Shown here in pieces: positions 1 through 5,707 of a DNA stretch of 7,584 nucleotides (its first letter is position 1; each line of letters begins with the position of its first letter). A program made the position numbers and the translations under genes. Location of the stretch: NCBI GenBank assembly GCA_003520285.1, contig DOVB01000007.1:1-7584 (forward strand), read 5' to 3'. Below the pieces are notes generated by a model that saw only the letters and a program-made list of their open reading frames with translations, made no database searches and had not been told where the DNA came from. Source of the stretch: Halieaceae bacterium (GTDB lineage Bacteria; Pseudomonadota; Gammaproteobacteria; Pseudomonadales; Halieaceae).

Positions 1-485
1 ATATCTAGGGGTGCTCGGGATCCGTCGGCTTGCACTACGGTAATGGCGCCCGCTGCTTTTTCTGCTTCCGCTGATAGGGCCTGTCGCTGGGCTCTTTTCC
101 GAGACTGCTCTTCCCGATAGATGACGTAATCGCGTGCTATTTTATGCTCGCCTCCTCGCATCAGGGCGAGTTCGACTTGGTCTTGGATGTCCTCGATGTG
201 GATGGTGCCACCAGAGGGCATTCTTCTTTGGAAAGTGCTTACCACTTGATCTGTCAGATCGGCGACAGTTTCGTGGATCCGGCTCGATGCCGCTGCGGTA
301 CCGCCTTCTACGGCCAGGAACGCTTTGGTAATCGCTACCGTAATTTTACTGCTATTGAACGGTACCACTTGCCCGTTTCGTTTGATGACTTTGAGTGTTC
401 CCGGCGCAGTAGCTTCGATCGAGCTGACAGCAGTTTGTGGCTTGTGGACGGGTGCTGTTTGCGGTGCTGATGTTGTTGTTTCCAT
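1..485 (-). CDS. nrdA: Ribonucleoside-diphosphate reductase class Ia, alpha subunit, N-terminal part (partial)
   Basis: This is the large subunit of aerobic ribonucleotide reductase, which reduces ribonucleoside diphosphates to deoxy forms together with the NrdB radical subunit in the cytoplasm. Only the first 161 codons are present; the gene continues past the left edge. After a Thr/Pro/Ala-rich leader (residues 1-30) comes an ATP-cone, residues about 32-126, with the signature VIKRNGQVVPF (33-43), then AITKAFLAVEGGTAAASSRI (51-70), MPSGGTIHIEDIQDQVELAL (89-108) and ARDYVIYRE (117-125). The ATP-cone is the allosteric site that senses ATP/dATP. At about 149-161 a new segment, TVVQADGSRAPLD, looks like the start of a second cone, as in Pseudomonas-type NrdA, which I recall as having tandem cones. 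The ATG at 483-485 has a GGAG ribosome-binding site (491-494). The catalytic domain is outside the window. Identification is firm from the ATP-cone similarity. Confidence 0.93.
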   Translation of the reverse strand, partial: METTTSAPQTAPVHKPQTAVSSIEATAPGTLKVIKRNGQVVPFNSSKITVAITKAFLAVEGGTAAASSRIHETVADLTDQVVSTFQRRMPSGGTIHIEDIQDQVELALMRGGEHKIARDYVIYREEQSRKRAQRQALSAEAEKAAGAITVVQADGSRAPLD

Positions 486-539
486 TCGTGCTCCGGCTAA
501 AGTTTGAGCCCTGCGTGATACGCGGCTTTTTGAGTGTGA

Positions 540-555
540 ACACCATATATGGTGT
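540..555. promoter_or_regulatory. NrdR box, nrdA-proximal
   Basis: The 16-bp sequence ACACCATATATGGTGT fits the NrdR operator form (consensus roughly acaCwAtATaTwGtgt), with C/G in place of the two w positions. The surrounding 18 bp (539-556) form a perfect palindrome. NrdR is a zinc-ribbon/ATP-cone repressor that controls ribonucleotide reductase genes according to dATP/ATP state. The box lies 54 bp upstream of the nrdA ATG. Its partner lies 16 bp further upstream. Confidence 0.85.
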
Positions 556-571
556 TTGGTCTATTCAAGCT

Positions 572-587
572 CCACAAGATAGCGGTG
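572..587. promoter_or_regulatory. NrdR box, nrdA-distal (degenerate)
   Basis: On the minus strand this reads CACCGCTATCTTGTGG. It keeps the central TAT and the right half TTGTG of the NrdR consensus, but is clearly weaker than the proximal box. Support comes mainly from position: it starts exactly 32 bp from the first box with a 16-bp gap. This matches the known arrangement of paired NrdR boxes on one helix face. Confidence 0.68.
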
Positions 588-604
588 GTCGCCCCGTAAT
601 GCAA
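576..604 (-). promoter_or_regulatory. Candidate nrdA promoter
   Basis: A -35-like TTGCAT (599-604) is followed after 17 bp by a -10-like TATCTT (576-581), reading towards nrdA. The -10 lies inside the distal NrdR box, so NrdR binding would block RNA polymerase. The match to consensus is only moderate (3/6 and 4/6). An alternative -10 (CATATA) overlaps the proximal box but lacks a well-spaced -35. Confidence 0.4.
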
Positions 605-626
605 GGGCACTACTGCGGGCTTTTAC

Positions 627-646
627 TGTGGATACTCTGTGTATAA
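627..646 (-). promoter_or_regulatory. Pair of DnaA-box-like sequences upstream of nrdA
   Basis: On the minus strand TTATACACA (638-646) fits the DnaA box TTWTNCACA exactly. Two bases later GTATCCACA (627-635) differs from TTATCCACA only in the first base. Both point towards nrdA, and their starts are 11 bp apart, about one helical turn. They lie just upstream of the putative -35. E. coli nrdAB is known to carry DnaA boxes upstream of its promoter, so this is a plausible replication-linked control site rather than an origin: only two boxes are present and there is no AT-rich unwinding element. Confidence 0.6.
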
Positions 647-653
647 AGAGGAT

Positions 654-671
654 GGTTAGTGATTCCTAACC
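654..671 (-). terminator. Possible argF transcript end hairpin
   Basis: GGTTAG (654-659) and CTAACC (666-671) form a 6-bp stem with a 6-nt loop. On the minus strand it is followed by ATCCTCTTTA, a weak U-rich run. It lies about 140 nt downstream of the argF stop and just before the nrdA control sites. The stem is short and the U-run is broken, so this is only a candidate. Confidence 0.3.
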
Positions 672-810
672 GCTATGCGCTCGCAACTAGGCTTAGGTTG
701 GCATTATCGGCACGGGCGTTCGAATAGGATTAATTTGCTATATCTAAGAGGCTTTTTATTGTTATTGGTTATTTAGCATTTTGGTCGCACCAAGGCGGAT
801 CATTTGGGCT

Positions 811-1719
811 TTATTGGCTGAGTAAGAACTCGATGAGCGCTTTTTGCGCGTGTAACCTGTTTTCAGCTTCATCCCAAATAACGCTATCGGGCGCCTCCAA
901 CAATTCAGTGCTAATTTCTTCGTCTCGATGCGCCGGAAGGCAGTGCAAGTAGAGTGCTTCAGGGTCGGCGTGGGCGAGCAGTTCGGCGTTGATCTGATAC
1001 CCTTCGAAGTCAGCTTTACGAGCCTGGGTTTGTGACTCCTGTCCCATAGATGCCCACACGTCTGTGGCGAGCAGATGGCTATTTTTAGCAGCCATTGCTG
1101 GGTGCTCGAATAGGGTGACTCGGTCTGAGTACTGGGCCAGTAATGATGCATCCGGTTCATAGCCGCTCGGGCAGGTAATATTCAGGTGAAAGTCGAAACG
1201 CTCGGCTGCACGAATGAATGAGTGGCACATGTTGTTACCATCGCCGATCCAAGTTGCCGTTTTACCCTTCATATCACCGCGGTGCTCAAGCCAGGTCAGC
1301 ATGTCTGCGAGTAATTGGCAGGGGTGTGATTCATCTGTCAGCGCATTGATGACAGGCACCTTCGAATGTGCGGCGAAGCGCTCGATCCGATGGTGCTCGG
1401 AGGTGCGGATCATGATGATATCTACCATCCGCGATATGACTCTTGCCGTATCCTCGATAGGCTCTCCTCTGCCGAGCTGAGTATCATTGGGGGCGAGGAA
1501 TAGAGCATGACCACCGAGTTGCGCCATGCCCGCTTCAAATGACACGCGTGTTCGAGTAGATGCTTTCTCGAAAATCATCGCCATTGTAGAGCCGGGAAGA
1601 GATGCGTGAGGTATGCCGCTCCGATGGGCTTGCTTGAGTTCTATGGCTCTGTGCAGCAGCCCAAATAATTCGTCTCGGCTCAGGTCGGTCAGCCTCAGAA
1701 AATGACGTGGTTGGGTCAT
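811..1719 (-). CDS. argF: Ornithine carbamoyltransferase
   Basis: The enzyme transfers a carbamoyl group from carbamoyl phosphate to ornithine, giving citrulline, in cytoplasmic arginine biosynthesis. The protein has 302 residues, normal for anabolic OTCase. The carbamoyl-phosphate site STRTR is at 54-58, followed by [14 protein letters not shown] is at 132-135, the ornithine-loop SMG at 224-226, and HCLPAHR at 259-265 carries the active-site cysteine. The ending [15 protein letters not shown] is typical of the family. I chose the ATG at 1717-1719 ([10 protein letters not shown]), 4 nt after the argD stop and preceded by GGGGTAAG. An earlier in-frame ATG at 1732-1734 adds only MRGKT and overlaps argD by 11 nt. 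It is co-transcribed with and probably translationally coupled to argD. No key residue is missing. Confidence 0.97.
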   Translation of the reverse strand: MTQPRHFLRLTDLSRDELFGLLHRAIELKQAHRSGIPHASLPGSTMAMIFEKASTRTRVSFEAGMAQLGGHALFLAPNDTQLGRGEPIEDTARVISRMVDIIMIRTSEHHRIERFAAHSKVPVINALTDESHPCQLLADMLTWLEHRGDMKGKTATWIGDGNNMCHSFIRAAERFDFHLNITCPSGYEPDASLLAQYSDRVTLFEHPAMAAKNSHLLATDVWASMGQESQTQARKADFEGYQINAELLAHADPEALYLHCLPAHRDEEISTELLEAPDSVIWDEAENRLHAQKALIEFLLSQ

Positions 1720-1723
1720 GGTC

Positions 1724-2905
1724 TTACCCCGCATCTCGTTGCGTGTAATGGTCTATCGTGGCCGCTAGCCGTTCACCAATCAATACTGCCTCGTCGTCAC
1801 TCAAAGTGAGCGCAGGAAGTAATCGAATGACTTTGCTGGAGGTGACATTAAGCAACAGTTGATTCTTGACTGCTAGGGTCACGATTTCCGGACACGCGTC
1901 AGGCATCGCCAGCCCGATCATCAATCCCTGCCCGGTAATGGCTTCTATGGGGTTGGGATTGCGCAAAGCAGACAGCATTGAGTCAAGTATCAGGGATCGG
2001 ATAATGGGCGCTCTGGCTGCTAGAGCCTGCTCTTCAATGGTGTTGACGACCGCATTTGCCGCCGCACAAGCCAGGGGATTGCCACCGTAAGTAGAGCCAT
2101 GATTGCCAGCAGAGAGCACCTTGGCCGCAGCGTTCTTAGCCAAGCACGCACCAATGGGCATACCATTGCCAAGGCCCTTTGCCGTTGTCACAACGTCTGG
2201 CTCAAAGCCTAGTTGTTGATAGGCAAAGTAGCTGCCTGTTCGACCATTGCCAGACTGAACCTCATCGAACATAAGCAATAAGTTGTGAGTCGTGCAGCGG
2301 TCTCTGAGGGCTTTCGCAAACGCGTCCTCGAGACGCCTGACGCCTCCCTCTCCCTGAACGGGTTCAGCCAACACGGCGACAATGTTTGGATGTTTCTGAA
2401 TGGCCTCGTCGAGGGCGTCGATATTGTTCACAGGAATACGCACAAACCCAGGTACTAAGGGCCCAAACCCGACTTGAATAGTCGCGTTACCCGTCGCTGT
2501 CAAAGCGGCTAAGGTTCGACCGTGAAACGCGTGCTCTAAGACGATAATCGCAGGTGACTCTATCCCTTGTTGGTGGCCGTATAATCGGGCGAGTTTTATC
2601 GCCGCTTCATTGGCTTCTGCACCAGAGTTGCAAAAGAATACTGAGTTCATGCCAGCGACGGCGCATAGCCGCTCAGCGAGTGCCTCTTGTACCGGAATAT
2701 GATAAATGTTGGAGCAGTGGACGAGCTGCGACGCTTGATCTGCAATGGCCCGGCTGACTGCGGGGTGACAGTGTCCGAGTCCGGTTACGGCGATGCCGGT
2801 GAGGGCATCTAGGTACGCGGTGTCATTCGCTTCATATAACCATGCACCGTGTCCCCTCACAAAAGATAAAGGTAAACGGTTATAAGTCGGCATAATCGAT
2901 GACAC
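1724..2905 (-). CDS. argD: Acetylornithine aminotransferase (class III, PLP-dependent)
   Basis: This class III aminotransferase converts N-acetylglutamate semialdehyde plus glutamate to N-acetylornithine. Family members often also act on succinyl-diaminopimelate in lysine synthesis. The protein has 393 residues. It shows NSGAEANE (93-100) for phosphate binding, FHGRT (127-131), [12 protein letters not shown] (213-224) with the PLP-ring aspartate, the Schiff-base lysine K243 in [13 protein letters not shown], and [11 protein letters not shown] (269-279). The start is probably GTG (2903-2905), because GAGG sits 7 nt upstream (2913-2916). The ATG four codons inside (2891-2893) has no ribosome-binding site. 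It is first in an argD-argF pair. A strong terminator hairpin lies in its leader, suggesting attenuation. Related aminotransferases (astC/aruC, gabT) look similar, but the argF neighbour supports the biosynthetic role. Confidence 0.94.
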   Translation of the reverse strand: MSSIMPTYNRLPLSFVRGHGAWLYEANDTAYLDALTGIAVTGLGHCHPAVSRAIADQASQLVHCSNIYHIPVQEALAERLCAVAGMNSVFFCNSGAEANEAAIKLARLYGHQQGIESPAIIVLEHAFHGRTLAALTATGNATIQVGFGPLVPGFVRIPVNNIDALDEAIQKHPNIVAVLAEPVQGEGGVRRLEDAFAKALRDRCTTHNLLLMFDEVQSGNGRTGSYFAYQQLGFEPDVVTTAKGLGNGMPIGACLAKNAAAKVLSAGNHGSTYGGNPLACAAANAVVNTIEEQALAARAPIIRSLILDSMLSALRNPNPIEAITGQGLMIGLAMPDACPEIVTLAVKNQLLLNVTSSKVIRLLPALTLSDDEAVLIGERLAATIDHYTQRDAG

Positions 2906-2924
2906 GGCAAGGCCTCATGCAATG

Positions 2925-2947
2925 AAAAAAGGCAGCGTCACGCTGCC
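2925..2947 (-). terminator. Intrinsic terminator in the argD leader (candidate attenuator)
   Basis: On the minus strand GGCAGCG-TGA-CGCTGCC (2947 to 2931) is a perfect 7-bp GC-rich stem with a 3-nt loop, followed at once by six T residues (2930-2925). It faces argD and ends 19 nt before the GTG start, just ahead of the GAGG ribosome-binding site. The nearest upstream coding sequence on the minus strand is bfr, about 490 bp away across grxD, so the terminator most simply acts on the argD leader transcript. It could instead stop antisense read-through from bfr, or end a small RNA. On the plus strand no T-run follows the hairpin. Confidence 0.85.
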
Positions 2948-2958
2948 CGAGTCGAATT

Positions 2959-2991
2959 TTAACGCTCGCTGTGTTCTGCGGCAACGATCAT
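2959..2991 (-). CDS. Putative 10-codon leader ORF of argD
   Basis: The ATG at 2989-2991 opens a short frame, MIVAAEHSER, ending in TAA 11 nt before the argD terminator stem. The last sense codon is an arginine codon, the only one in the ORF. The bases CGTTGCC in codons 2-4 (2980-2986) nearly repeat the terminator's downstream arm CGCTGCC and can pair with its upstream arm. No strong ribosome-binding site precedes it (only AAAGTAG). A frame this short could easily arise by chance, so translation is a hypothesis. Confidence 0.25.
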   Translation of the reverse strand: MIVAAEHSER

Positions 2992-3015
2992 GGTCTACTT
3001 TGGTGAAATATTTGC

Positions 3016-3044
3016 GTAATATAGCTTGAGTTTCTGATCTTCAA
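3016..3044 (-). promoter_or_regulatory. Candidate argD promoter
   Basis: TTGAAG (3039-3044) is followed by TATATT at 15 bp (3018-3023) or TATTAC at 17 bp (3016-3021), reading towards argD. Transcription from here would give a leader of roughly 100 nt that includes the short ORF and terminator. The match is moderate. The region is shared with the divergent grxD, whose own promoter I could not define. Confidence 0.4.
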
Positions 3045-3086
3045 TGCCATTTACAGTACACTGTGGCCTTTAAGGAGCGCGCAACC

Positions 3087-3419
3087 ATGAGCGATGTAAT
3101 AGCAACACTCAAAGAGCAAATCGAAAGCAACCCAGTTCTGCTGTATATGAAGGGCTCTCCAAATCAGCCCCAGTGCGGGTTTTCTGCCCGGACAGTGCAA
3201 GCGCTGATGGGCTGTGGTGAGCGTTTCGCGTACGTAGACGTGTTATCAAATCCAGATGTTCGGCAGCATCTTCCCACTTATGCTAACTGGCCCACCTTCC
3301 CACAGCTTTGGGTCGGGGGAGAGTTGGTCGGCGGATGTGATATCGTGACGGAAATGCACGCTAACGGAGAGCTAGAGCTGCTTATTAAGGCAGCAGTGCA
3401 AGCCCCTGCTGGAGAGTAG
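3087..3419 (+). CDS. grxD: Monothiol glutaredoxin, CGFS type (Grx4)
   Basis: This cytoplasmic monothiol glutaredoxin binds a glutathione-ligated [2Fe-2S] cluster and helps move clusters to targets, often with BolA-type partners. The protein is 110 residues, normal for a single-domain form. It shows LLYMKGSPNQPQCGFS (18-33) with the active Cys30 in the CGFS motif, the cis-proline segment WPTFPQLWVGGELVGG (68-83), and GGCDI (82-86) of the glutathione site. The ATG at 3087 is preceded by AAGGAG (3072-3077), 9 nt away. A GTG at 3063 in the same frame would place the ribosome-binding site inside the gene, so it is rejected. The gene is divergent from argD and convergent with bfr, with 19 bp between stop codons. 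The bfr/bfd neighbours fit a role in iron and Fe-S handling. Confidence 0.96.
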   Translation: MSDVIATLKEQIESNPVLLYMKGSPNQPQCGFSARTVQALMGCGERFAYVDVLSNPDVRQHLPTYANWPTFPQLWVGGELVGGCDIVTEMHANGELELLIKAAVQAPAGE

Positions 3420-3423
3420 GGGC
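3402..3423. terminator. Weak hairpin at the grxD/bfr convergent junction
   Basis: GCCCCT (3402-3407) and AGGGGC (3418-3423) can form a 6-bp stem with a 10-nt loop that includes the end of grxD. No T-run follows on either strand, so it is not a classic intrinsic terminator. With only 19 bp between the convergent stop codons it may slow polymerase or protect the 3' ends. No better terminator is visible for either gene. Confidence 0.22.
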
Positions 3424-3438
3424 CGCATTGGGCTCACT

Positions 3439-3921
3439 TTATAAGGGTTTAAGCGTCTTAACCGCGGACTGGAGATAGTTCTGCAGGCCGAGCCGCTCAA
3501 TCAGACCAATTTGAGTTTCGAGCCAATCCACGTGCTCTTCCTCGGCGGCTAAGATGGCCGCTAGCAAGTCTCTTGAAACGTAGTCACCGATCGATTCAGC
3601 GTATTGTATGCCTGCCTTCAGATCGTGGTGTGCGATATGTTCAAGTTTCAGATCCGCTTCCAGCATTTCAGGGACGTTCTCGCCAATCATTAGCTTACCC
3701 AAATCTTGGAGGTTAGGTAGCCCCTGAAGGAAGAGGATGCGCTCAATGAGTTTGTCGGCATGCTTCATCTCATCGATTGATTCGTGATGCTCATGCTCTG
3801 CTAGCTCACCAAGCCCCCAGTCTTTGTAAATTTTGGCATGCAAAAAATACTGGTTAATGGCAACTAGCTCGTTGCCCAAGACCCTGTTCAGGTGTGAGAT
3901 CAGTGTTTTGTCACCGCGCAT
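3439..3921 (-). CDS. bfr: Bacterioferritin
   Basis: Bacterioferritin forms a 24-subunit cytoplasmic cage that oxidises Fe(II) and stores ferric mineral, with haem held between subunit pairs. The protein is 160 residues (E. coli Bfr 158). All ferroxidase ligands are present at standard positions: E18, E51, H54, E94, E127 and H130, and the haem-ligand M52 lies in DEMKH. The start [20 protein letters not shown] and the segment [11 protein letters not shown] are family hallmarks. The ATG at 3919-3921 has AAAGGAG (3929-3935) 7 nt upstream. bfr lies downstream of bfd on the same strand but 194 bp away with its own likely promoter, so the two may be separately controlled. The intact ferroxidase site and M52 mark this as a catalytic haem-binding subunit, not the ferroxidase-poor type. 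Confidence 0.97.
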   Translation of the reverse strand: MRGDKTLISHLNRVLGNELVAINQYFLHAKIYKDWGLGELAEHEHHESIDEMKHADKLIERILFLQGLPNLQDLGKLMIGENVPEMLEADLKLEHIAHHDLKAGIQYAESIGDYVSRDLLAAILAAEEEHVDWLETQIGLIERLGLQNYLQSAVKTLKPL

Positions 3922-3948
3922 AATGCTGCTCCTTTAACGTGAGCACTT

Positions 3949-3977
3949 ATAGTAGTGTTTAAACGGGGCTATTGCAA
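3949..3977 (-). promoter_or_regulatory. Candidate bfr promoter
   Basis: TTGCAA (3972-3977) and TACTAT (3949-3954) are separated by 17 bp and would start transcription about 20 nt before the bfr ATG. An overlapping TATAAG (3946-3951) is an alternative -10. Each hexamer matches consensus at about four positions. A poor Fur-like sequence (GATAATTAGAGTGATTCGC, 4011-4029, about 13 of 19 matches) lies upstream and may have no function. Confidence 0.45.
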
Positions 3978-4031
3978 TTATAAGCCGCTGTTTTTAAAAG
4001 AAATTTTAGTGATAATTAGAGTGATTCGCAA

Positions 4032-4096
4032 CTGCACTTAGACCCCTTGTGCAGGCCTTTCTTGCCCAACTGATTCGACGGCGTACTGCGGTCTAA
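4032..4096. repeat. Two mutually exclusive inverted repeats between bfd and bfr
   Basis: CTGCAC (4032-4037) pairs with GTGCAG (4049-4054) around an 11-nt loop. That loop contains TTAGACC (4038-4044), which pairs instead with GGTCTAA (4090-4096) in a longer arm, supported by GCAG/CTGC (4051-4054 with 4086-4089) and GCC/GGC. The two folds share bases, so only one can form at a time. On the bfd transcript this falls 20-84 nt after the stop. No T-run follows, so it is not a plain terminator. It could be a 3'-end structure, a small RNA or chance. Confidence 0.35.
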
Positions 4097-4115
4097 CAGC
4101 GGATGCTATCGGGTA

Positions 4116-4313
4116 CTAAGCGGCACCTTGAGCGCGATAAGCGAGGGTGTCCTGCTGGACGGCAGCAATAAGAGTCTCAGCAGAGACTTGACAGCGACCA
4201 CACTGCGAAGCAACACCGAGGCAAGCGCTGAGTTCAGCGAGGGTTTGCACGCCACTATCGACCGCCTGACGAATCTGACGATCAGTAACTCCTTGGCATA
4301 GACAAATGTACAT
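4116..4313 (-). CDS. bfd: Bacterioferritin-associated ferredoxin
   Basis: Bfd is a small [2Fe-2S] protein that docks on bacterioferritin near the haem and passes electrons inward, reducing the ferric core so that iron can leave. The protein is 65 residues. The four cluster cysteines are C4 and C6 (CLC in MYICLCQGVTDRQI) and C38 and C41 (CGRC), the spacing I recall for Pseudomonas Bfd. It belongs to the BFD-like [2Fe-2S] domain family. The ATG at 4311-4313 follows a full AAAGGAGG ribosome-binding site (4319-4326) at 5 nt, so high translation is expected. The promoter carries a Fur box, which would turn the gene on when iron is scarce. That fits iron release. The bfr gene lies downstream in the same direction. 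Confidence 0.96.
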   Translation of the reverse strand: MYICLCQGVTDRQIRQAVDSGVQTLAELSACLGVASQCGRCQVSAETLIAAVQQDTLAYRAQGAA

Positions 4314-4333
4314 AGAAACCTCCTTTGGCGCTA

Positions 4334-4362
4334 ACAGTAATGATAATGAGAATGATTGTCAA
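4334..4362 (-). promoter_or_regulatory. bfd promoter
   Basis: A perfect -35 TTGACA (4357-4362) is followed after exactly 17 bp by TACTGT (4334-4339). The predicted start, near 4327, leaves a leader of about 14 nt that is almost all ribosome-binding site. The spacer is filled by the Fur box, so repressor and polymerase cannot bind together. Confidence 0.75.
4342..4360. promoter_or_regulatory. Fur box
   Basis: GATAATGAGAATGATTGTC matches the 19-bp Fur consensus GATAATGATAATCATTATC at 16 positions. It covers the spacer and part of the -35 of the bfd promoter. Fur bound to Fe(II) should repress bfd in iron-rich cells. Because the site lies in the bfd-proA gap it could in principle affect proA, but it is about 90 bp from the proA ATG. 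Confidence 0.88.
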
Positions 4363-4413
4363 CCGCAATAAGTCAGATTTAGATGTTGGTAAAACATGCC
4401 CCTCGACTTGGTT

Positions 4414-4429
4414 TGGCATATACTGTGCG
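4414..4429 (+). promoter_or_regulatory. Candidate proA promoter element (TATACT, or sigma-54-like GG-N10-GC)
   Basis: TATACT (4419-4424) is a 5/6 match to a sigma-70 -10 box, 26 bp before the proA ATG, but no good -35 is seen at 16-18 bp. The same bases sit in TGGCATATACTGTGCG, which has the GG-N10-GC spacing of a sigma-54 -24/-12 element with two off-consensus bases. The sigma-54 reading would leave an untranslated leader of only about 10 nt and I see no enhancer-type site, so the sigma-70 reading is preferred. Confidence 0.3.
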
Positions 4430-4450
4430 CTTGTGAACAAGAGTTTGGTT

Positions 4451-5707
4451 ATGACCATTAAAGCCTACATGCATGAGCTCGGGAGCGCTGCCAAACTGGC
4501 AGCTAAGCGCTTGGCGCTGAGTGATTTGTCGCGGCGCAATGATGCTCTCAAAGCCATTGCTACTGCAGTGAACACCTCTCGACAAGACATTTTAGAGGCC
4601 AATGAGCAAGACCTTGTCAAGGCTCGAGCAAACGGTCTCGACGCCGCTGCGATTGACAGGCTGACTTTAGATGATCAGCGCCTCGATGCCATGATTGCGA
4701 GTTTGCAACAAGTGATGACCTTGGCAGACCCCATCGGCCGAGTCGATCAAGTGCAGCCCATGCCGTCGGGAATACGAGTAGGGAAAATGCGTGTGCCGCT
4801 GGGTGTGATCGGCATTATTTACGAGTCGCGACCTAATGTGACGGTCGAGGCGAGTAGTTTGTGCATTAAATCGGGTAACGCGGTTATTTTGCGAGGTGGT
4901 TCGGAATCATTTTTCTCGAACCAAGCCATTGCTCGTTGTATCCAGTCGGGTCTGGTGGCCGCCAATCTCCCCGAAGCCTGTGTTCAGGTCGTTGATACCA
5001 CGGATCGCGAAGCGGTTGCTGAGCTTGTCACTATGAATGACTACGTCAACGTGATTGTACCCCGCGGCGGCAAAAGTTTAATAGAACGGGTCGCGGCTCA
5101 GGCGACGGTGCCGGTCATCAAACATCTCGATGGCGTCTGTCACATCTTTGTCGATGAGACCGCCGAGACCGACATGGCGGTTGCCTTAGTTTTGAATGCC
5201 AAGACGCAGCGCTATGGTACCTGCAATACGCTCGAAACCCTGCTAGTTGCGCGCGCTGTGGCGCCATCAGTACTGCCACCGATAGCCGCTGCGCTAGAGG
5301 CAGCGCAAGTTGAGTTAAGGGGCTGTGAAGAGACGCGCCTACTGGTAAAAGAGTGTCGGCCAGCGCACGAGGATGATTGGTACGCCGAGTACTTAGCGCC
5401 GATTCTAGCGATACGCATCGTCGCCGACATTACCGAGGCAATCCAGCATATTGAGCATTATGGGTCGCATCACACCGATGCCATTATCACTCAGAATCAT
5501 GGTCACGCTGAAAGATTCGTACGCGAGGTCGATTCCAGTTCGGTCATGGTTAACGCGTCGACTCGATTTGCCGATGGCTTCGAGTATGGTTTGGGCGCTG
5601 AAATTGGCATTTCGACTGACAAAATTCACGCCCGGGGTCCGGTGGGTCTCGAGGGGCTCACCTGCCAAAAATATGTGGTGTATGGAACGGGGCAAATTCG
5701 TTGCTAA
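4451..5707 (+). CDS. proA: Gamma-glutamyl phosphate reductase
   Basis: ProA reduces gamma-glutamyl phosphate with NADPH to glutamate-5-semialdehyde, the second step of proline synthesis. The protein is 418 residues (E. coli 417). It belongs to the aldehyde dehydrogenase superfamily. The catalytic C258 lies in [18 protein letters not shown] (249-266). Other hallmarks are [20 protein letters not shown] (116-135), [12 protein letters not shown] (141-152), [11 protein letters not shown] (204-214), HLDGVCHI (225-232) and [17 protein letters not shown] (394-410). I chose the ATG at 4451, with AAGAG about 8 nt upstream. The frame stays open back to a TTG at 4325, but those 42 codons run through the Fur box and resemble no ProA. 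It leads a plus-strand operon and overlaps nadD by 7 nt. Confidence 0.96.
   Translation: MTIKAYMHELGSAAKLAAKRLALSDLSRRNDALKAIATAVNTSRQDILEANEQDLVKARANGLDAAAIDRLTLDDQRLDAMIASLQQVMTLADPIGRVDQVQPMPSGIRVGKMRVPLGVIGIIYESRPNVTVEASSLCIKSGNAVILRGGSESFFSNQAIARCIQSGLVAANLPEACVQVVDTTDREAVAELVTMNDYVNVIVPRGGKSLIERVAAQATVPVIKHLDGVCHIFVDETAETDMAVALVLNAKTQRYGTCNTLETLLVARAVAPSVLPPIAAALEAAQVELRGCEETRLLVKECRPAHEDDWYAEYLAPILAIRIVADITEAIQHIEHYGSHHTDAIITQNHGHAERFVREVDSSSVMVNASTRFADGFEYGLGAEIGISTDKIHARGPVGLEGLTCQKYVVYGTGQIRC

Larger units (their letters stand above)
486..810. other. argF-nrdA intergenic region (325 bp) with nrdA control sites
   Basis: This gap separates the end of argF from the start of nrdA, both on the minus strand. 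From nrdA outwards it holds the ribosome-binding site, a perfect palindromic NrdR-like box, a degenerate second box, a possible promoter, two DnaA-box-like sequences and a small hairpin. The part from 672 to 810 is AT-rich next to argF and shows only a weak 5-bp hairpin with a 3-nt loop (TTGGT/ACCAA, 781-793). I see no gene or RNA there. Short open frames through the region on either strand look like no protein I know. Confidence 0.7.

Noticed and set aside
134..646. Several plus-strand and one minus-strand open frames of 60-108 codons over nrdA and its upstream region
   Set aside because: They are out-of-frame shadows of the nrdA ATP-cone coding sequence or random frames, with no recognisable protein features.
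627..646. Replication origin suggested by DnaA boxes
   Set aside because: Only two boxes, no AT-rich unwinding region, and none of the usual origin neighbours (dnaA, dnaN, mnmG).
762..1160. Minus-strand 132-codon open frame overlapping argF
   Set aside because: It is in another frame of the clearly coding argF and has no family resemblance.
1720..1734. Earlier in-frame ATG for argF giving an MRGKT prefix
   Set aside because: It overlaps argD and adds residues not seen in ArgF. The ATG at 1719 has GGGGTAAG just upstream.
3001..3023. Possible ArgR box around TGAAATATTTGCG
   Set aside because: Only an 8-bp AT palindrome (AAATATTT). The outer TGAAT/ATTCA arms of the E. coli-type box are not present.
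4011..4029. Second Fur box upstream of bfr
   Set aside because: About 13 of 19 matches and only the left half is good, below what I would call a site.
4065..4085. tRNA-like T-loop in the bfd-bfr spacer (GATTCGAC)
   Set aside because: No acceptor stem, anticodon arm or GGTTCGAATCC context could be found.
4414..4429. Sigma-54 promoter for proA
   Set aside because: The GG-N10-GC spacing fits, but flanking bases deviate, the leader would be about 10 nt and no activator site is visible.
4325..4450. Upstream extension of proA by 42 codons from a TTG
   Set aside because: It runs through the Fur box and the bfd promoter, resembles no ProA N-terminus, and the ATG at 4451 gives normal family length.
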